A stretch of DNA of 23,300 nt from Paraglomus occultum. Lineage: Eukaryota > Glomeromycota > Glomeromycetes > Paraglomerales > Paraglomeraceae. Shown here piece by piece: positions 18,957-23,300 of this stretch. The translations under genes and the position numbers were made by a program. The notes beneath the pieces are model-generated. The model ran no database searches, was not told where the DNA came from, and worked only from the letters and a program-made list of their open reading frames with translations. Each line of letters begins with the position of its first letter. Within the stretch, counting starts at the first letter, position 1. The DNA lies in contig CAJVPJ010000504.1 of NCBI GenBank assembly GCA_910592205.1, forward strand, positions 1 to 23,300, written 5' to 3'.

Positions 18957-21900
18957 TTCTCACACGGTGCTCTTTCGCCGTTGCGGTATTGTGCTTTATC
19001 ACGTAATAGTAGTAACGAGTTATCTATTGCGAAGCGGTTGATACGATAGGGTTTTGGCATTTGTTGAGAGAAGGGGGGGAAATGCGGATCCGAATCCAGG
19101 ATTGCTGAAAGAAAAAGATAATGCAGAACTTACAATGGAAACAGGGTCATTGTGTGATTTGCATGTAGTTGAATGGTTCGTGTTTAATCCAAGGGAAATT
19201 TTAAATACACTCATTTATCAACCAATCAATAATGAACAAATACACAAAGTGAACTTTCACTATTTCAGGGGTTAATTGTCAAGCCACAACAGTGAATCGC
19301 TAATAGTAATTGTTAGACAAAGGGTTAGGATTTAAAGATAAAAATTAAAATGTTATCTTACGTCAACTTGGTGACTAATTATTAGCATATTGACAATGAT
19401 CTGACTCCAAGTTCTGTGCCTTGTTGATAGCACGGGTCAATTGTGGGTTTATTATGCGAGGAAGGCCGTAAACGGCGGAATTTACAAATTGCAAGAAAAC
19501 GATAATTTCGTTTACCGTCTTTAGTTGCACGGGAAAGGTTGCGTTCTGGCAACATTTCATAAACGAATTAATTAAAAAGTTTAGCTGCAGTGAATTTAAA
19601 GTTTCGGAACTTTAAGCTAAAAATGTAATAATCTAAAAAATTCTCTTGATTCGAACGCGTAATATTAAATCAAACCGTAAATGTAAAGATTAGACATCGA
19701 ACATTAATTTGATGCTTGTCATAGTTTACCAAACGCACCCGTATTCATCGCTGCCGTAAATTGTCAACGCCGATTTTTTTATCATACTATGTTGATATTA
19801 CTATTGCTATATGTCTTAAAGAAGAGCGTGTTTTTTGTTACCTGGAGTGAAAGTCTTGGCGACTATTATTTCTCGCTGCTAGTATTTAGTAACTCATTCG
19901 ACCAGTATGTAATTCTATTTAATGATATGCTATTGTATATATCACTTCTGTCAGATAATTTAGTATGCCCAAAGTTATTCAATGTGCATATGACTTTTTA
20001 GACGTATATCCCGAGTTTTGATCCAACGAAAATAGTCCAAACGTTCTCCATACTTTTAAAACGAGATCTTTAAAGTTATTCATATCTGGTAATAAATTTA
20101 AACAAATGTTAGTATTCAATTAACTGATTCAACGGTTTAATTTAACGTTTGGTTTAACATAATTTTAGATAAGAGTAATTTATTGTAAAGAATATCAATC
20201 CGGTCATTATTGTGTTATACTGTACATAAATTACAATATCTTCATTATGTAGTCGAGATGGGAAATATACTTGGATCAACGATTCAATAATTTGAGGCGT
20301 TTTTGCGCTGAAAATGCTGAAGTGTTTTTTTATCTTTTTCTAATTAAATACAGCATGCTTATTATTATATTATTATAAGCATTTATTTGTCGTTAAGTGA
20401 TAAAAAGATATATATTACCAAACGCCAATACGGATTGAATTAATAAAATTCTGATAAAATAACATGGATACCCGATGTACGTTGACGCAATCTGTGGTAA
20501 CGGCTTTGTAGTTTCTATTTTATATATAATTAAGCAACCTCGTTGACAATTAATAATATGTTTTAACAAATCGCGTTATTTATCTCTGCGACACGAAATC
20601 CTTGATCATGTCAGTCACAAAATATCGTCTGCCTTTTCATATCAACTATTACTATGGTAATAATTCCATACTTTAGTTTTGAACGTAAGAATAACAAGGC
20701 GAGCTTTTTTTGTTATCTTTATCAGTATATTGGTTTTTTCAACATTTGATTTGGCATAAATTTGGTGTATCTATCTTGCGATATAAGAGTTGGGTTATGA
20801 TAAATTAATCCGACGCCAAAACAAGGTAAATCTTTGTAAAAACGACAACAAATTTTAGTCGGGCATTGGACAAAATTTTAACACACGTGTAATGCATTAG
20901 GCATAAGATGTAGATTACACACGCTGAAACACGAATTTCGAAAAACAATTAAACTGTGCCACACCTCACACGTTATGCATATATTCGGACATTTCTTTGA
21001 CCAAAGTAATTTCGGCCACCGAATTCAACGACGTTCTCGAACTCTCGCATAAAGGCTTTTTAGCGACATAACGCCTGCATCCACAAAACTGTCATCAGAA
21101 TGAGACGTGATCTGATTATTACGACAAATTTGGCAGGTCAAACGTTAATAATAAAGTCATCATCGCCGTTGTTTCAATGACTGAAATAACAGTGCAAATA
21201 AAACACGATTTACGATCGTCTGAATTAATCAGCACTCGAAATACCACGCAAACGACAAATCCAATTGCGTTCTGGATGTTCAAATGACTAGGTGAAAATA
21301 ATACTATTGTCACCCAAAAGCACTGCGGAAAAAGGTTCAGAGTCAGAAAAGTGAAAAAGATATGGATTTCGATCACTTTAAAGACGGCATTGCATCAGAT
21401 TCAGAATAGAAACATGTTGTGTTAAATTGCATAGATGGCTCGAACGCACAACGTACGTGTCTGACAACAACTTTATATTTATGCTGTGAAAAAGGTTTTT
21501 GATGCAGTCAACTAAATTTACTTTTTTCGAGTTGAATTGTGAACTGCAGTAGTTTACTGGAATTTGAATTTTTACTTGGTTTCTCCAGTTCAAACGTTTA
21601 AAAATGTTTATTCCCAAACGATAGTTGTGCCAACGACAAGTCTGATGATTTATTACTGTGGGTTAGGGCTGATATTAAATATTAAATAGGGGCGAGAAAC
21701 ACAGTAGCTGCGGCGTTCAATAGCCTTGAACCCCTGCTTTCTGTGGTGCTATAACCAATTGTTGCAGCATACCCCATAAATGTTTCATTATTTTCATTAT
21801 GAATTCTATTTATAAACCTTATCGGTCATTATCGTTTTTTAAGAAATGCAAACTTTGGGTCAGCTGATAAACTCGAGATATCTCTGATCTGAAAAAAGTA

Positions 21901-22769
21901 CTAATAAGCAAGCAAAATCTAAGAACAATGTTTTTTGGTAAGCGAAAAAAAAAAACTATGGAAGCGAACGACCATTCCTCCTCATATTAATTCCTTTCAT
22001 TCTTAGGATCTTTTTACAGGAAACACTTGGGCTTTAGCCATTATATCAAAGATCCGCATAAAACATAGATAACATTGTCTTTTCCCATAGATTCGTATTA
22101 GTATTCATATCTTATACACCTATTAACGGAAACCAGTCTTTCGTTCTCTCTTTTTTCTTATTCACTACCTAACCATCTTCACCTCCTACACCAACGCCAA
22201 ACTCCTCCCTAATTCTCTCATACTATCCGCATGGTCCTAAGATATTTCGGTTCGAGGCTAGTCTCTTTACGAGACGTGGAAGATAAACGCATTCAGGCGC
22301 TATTGGAATACGAACCGTATGTATTTCGTCTGAATAGAATGTAGAAACCGGTTGGAGGGGGTAGCAAGTAGAGTTGTGTCCCATTGAATGAAGTGAATAT
22401 GACAGAAGATTAGATAGTATGCTACAACGAGCAACCGATACACGCATTGGCCTAGTTGAGTATTTCGCAACACATCAAAAAACTTTGATCCGCTCGCAAG
22501 CATCAATTAAGTGATACTATTGGTATTAAAAAGAACGCATGCCAACTATCGTACGTAGTTCCATGTAACATATCGGGAAATCAATGACAACAGTTCGGAA
22601 TTGAACACATCTTTGGAACAGCATTTTAGGCCATAGCGAAATCAACTAACATACAAAGGATAATAAATATTAAAGATATGAAAGCTTACATCTTGACACC
22701 CCATACCTTTCCCCCCCACCCCCTTCTAATTCTTCTCCCCACTCCCCCATTCACTTGTCCTGAACCTCA
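18957..22769. other. Long gene-poor AT-rich stretch
   Basis: About 3.8 kb without a convincing gene. Open frames at 19054-19275 (+), 19375-19560 (-), 21119-21376 (-) and 21378-21617 (-) have no recognisable domain or splice partners. The frame at 19375-19560 has the most protein-like composition (FPVQLKTVNEIIVFLQFVNS) and might be an orphan exon. A near-palindrome of TTA/TAA triplets flanked by GCTTA and TAAGC is at 20357-20380. Pyrimidine-rich tracts at 22140-22220 and 22700-22757 precede the last gene. No tRNA or rRNA signature was seen. Confidence 0.35.
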
Positions 22770-23101
22770 ATGATGACCTTTTTATACATAACCTGTAAAT
22801 CAGTCGGGGGCCAAGTCAAAATCCCAACGTTCGTATCATTTTATGTCAAGACACTGGAGGCAAACCAAAATTAACATTATACGATTCGGCGAACTCTTTA
22901 GCTTCGCCCGCTTCCGAATCAGAGAATAAACCTCAGAAAACAGAATCAAGTTGGAATCCTTTTGCCAGCAGAAGTAGAGCATCTGAAGGAAAGAGTAATT
23001 CCAGTAGAAATGGAGTGGAAATGAAATCAAATACTAAACCGGCAAACTTGAAAGACCGATCAAAGAGTTTGAACAATAATAACATTAATTCACAAAGAAA
23101 G
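22770..23101 (+). CDS. 5' part of an unrecognised Ser/Asn-rich protein
   Basis: The stretch 22851-23101 is clearly protein-like: GGKPKLTLYDSANSLASPAS, then ESSWNPFASRSRASEG, then a Lys/Ser/Asn-rich disordered run with an ordinary TGG Trp. A possible first exon 22770-22794 (start ATG) joins it in frame through a 56-base intron with GTAAAT donor and CAAG acceptor; this start is tentative. At 23102 a GTTAGT donor is possible, otherwise the frame ends at a TAG at 23111-23113. A pyrimidine-rich CTCTAG acceptor near 23250 suggests that the gene may continue. No domain is recognisable; it may be the disordered N-terminus of a larger protein. Confidence 0.4.
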
Positions 23102-23300
23102 GTTAGTCATTAGTCTTAAATTATACTCCTGATCAGGTCCCACAAATAACCTGTCCCAAAACTTGACAAAAAAAAAAGGCTGACTAGCAGCCGCGAAACA
23201 AAATCATAATGTCGCTGTTTTGTATTTGTTATTGTTGTTTTTCCGTCTCTAGCTTTGTAGCATACAACTCACCCATGAATGATTCGTCCATCCCCCTCTA

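Noticed and set aside
19375-19560. 61-residue minus-strand frame with protein-like composition
   Set aside because: No recognisable domain, no convincing splice partner exons; kept only as a note in the gene-poor region.
21000-21130. Minus-strand frame containing TCQICRNN, suggestive of a zinc knuckle
   Set aside because: An in-frame TAA precedes it, no splice acceptor is present, and no second metal-binding pair follows.
22240-22290. GGTTCGAGGCTAG, similar to a tRNA T-arm / B box
   Set aside because: No A box, acceptor stem or anticodon arm can be placed around it.

Overview
This window looks like nuclear DNA of an early-diverging filamentous fungus, most plausibly Mucoromycota/Glomeromycotina. 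That is inferred from AT-rich sequence, genes cut by short GT-AG introns (mostly about 55-150 nt), ear-less fungal-type adaptor genes, an intact Crinkler/RHS-type NTPase-nuclease gene and abundant transposon relics. I could not search databases, so the taxon is a guess. All exon models come from reading splice sites and frames by eye.

Layout. 175-1972 (+): intact three-exon Crinkler/RHS-like protein with an N-terminal coiled coil, P-loop ATPase and C-terminal nuclease-like domain. 2355-3655 (+): relic of a transposase-like gene whose first five in-frame stops are all TGA, at positions where Trp looks expected, with no TGG codon. A second piece of the same family lies at 8048-8320 and carries TGA at the homologous position. 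4675-6480 (-): four-exon gene for a protein with a divergent N-terminal KH domain and a Ser-rich tract. 7071-7835 (-): PIF/Harbinger transposase relic. 9324-11210 (-): six-exon ArfGAP1/Gcs1-type Arf GTPase-activating protein. 11508-14959 (-): eleven-exon beta-adaptin (AP-1/AP-2 beta) without an ear domain. 15327-15500 (+): possible 57-residue single-membrane-span protein. 15896-17107 (-) and 18066-18956 (-): two neighbouring genes that resemble the C-terminal (Chz-type histone chaperone) and N-terminal (DEK_C-like) parts of animal HIRIP3. 18957-22769: long gene-poor AT-rich stretch. 22770-23101 (+): 5' part of an unrecognised Ser/Asn-rich gene.

Functional picture. The centre is a conserved housekeeping block: beta-adaptin is part of the clathrin adaptor recruited by Arf1-GTP, and the ArfGAP next to it ends Arf1 signalling, so the two tandem genes act in one trafficking cycle. 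The HIRIP3-like pair points to H2A-H2B handling in the nucleus. The left third is accessory: an effector-type gene beside decayed transposons, which is the usual setting of Crinkler genes. The observations most worth following up are the TGA-only stop pattern in the transposase-like relics and the split HIRIP3 layout.
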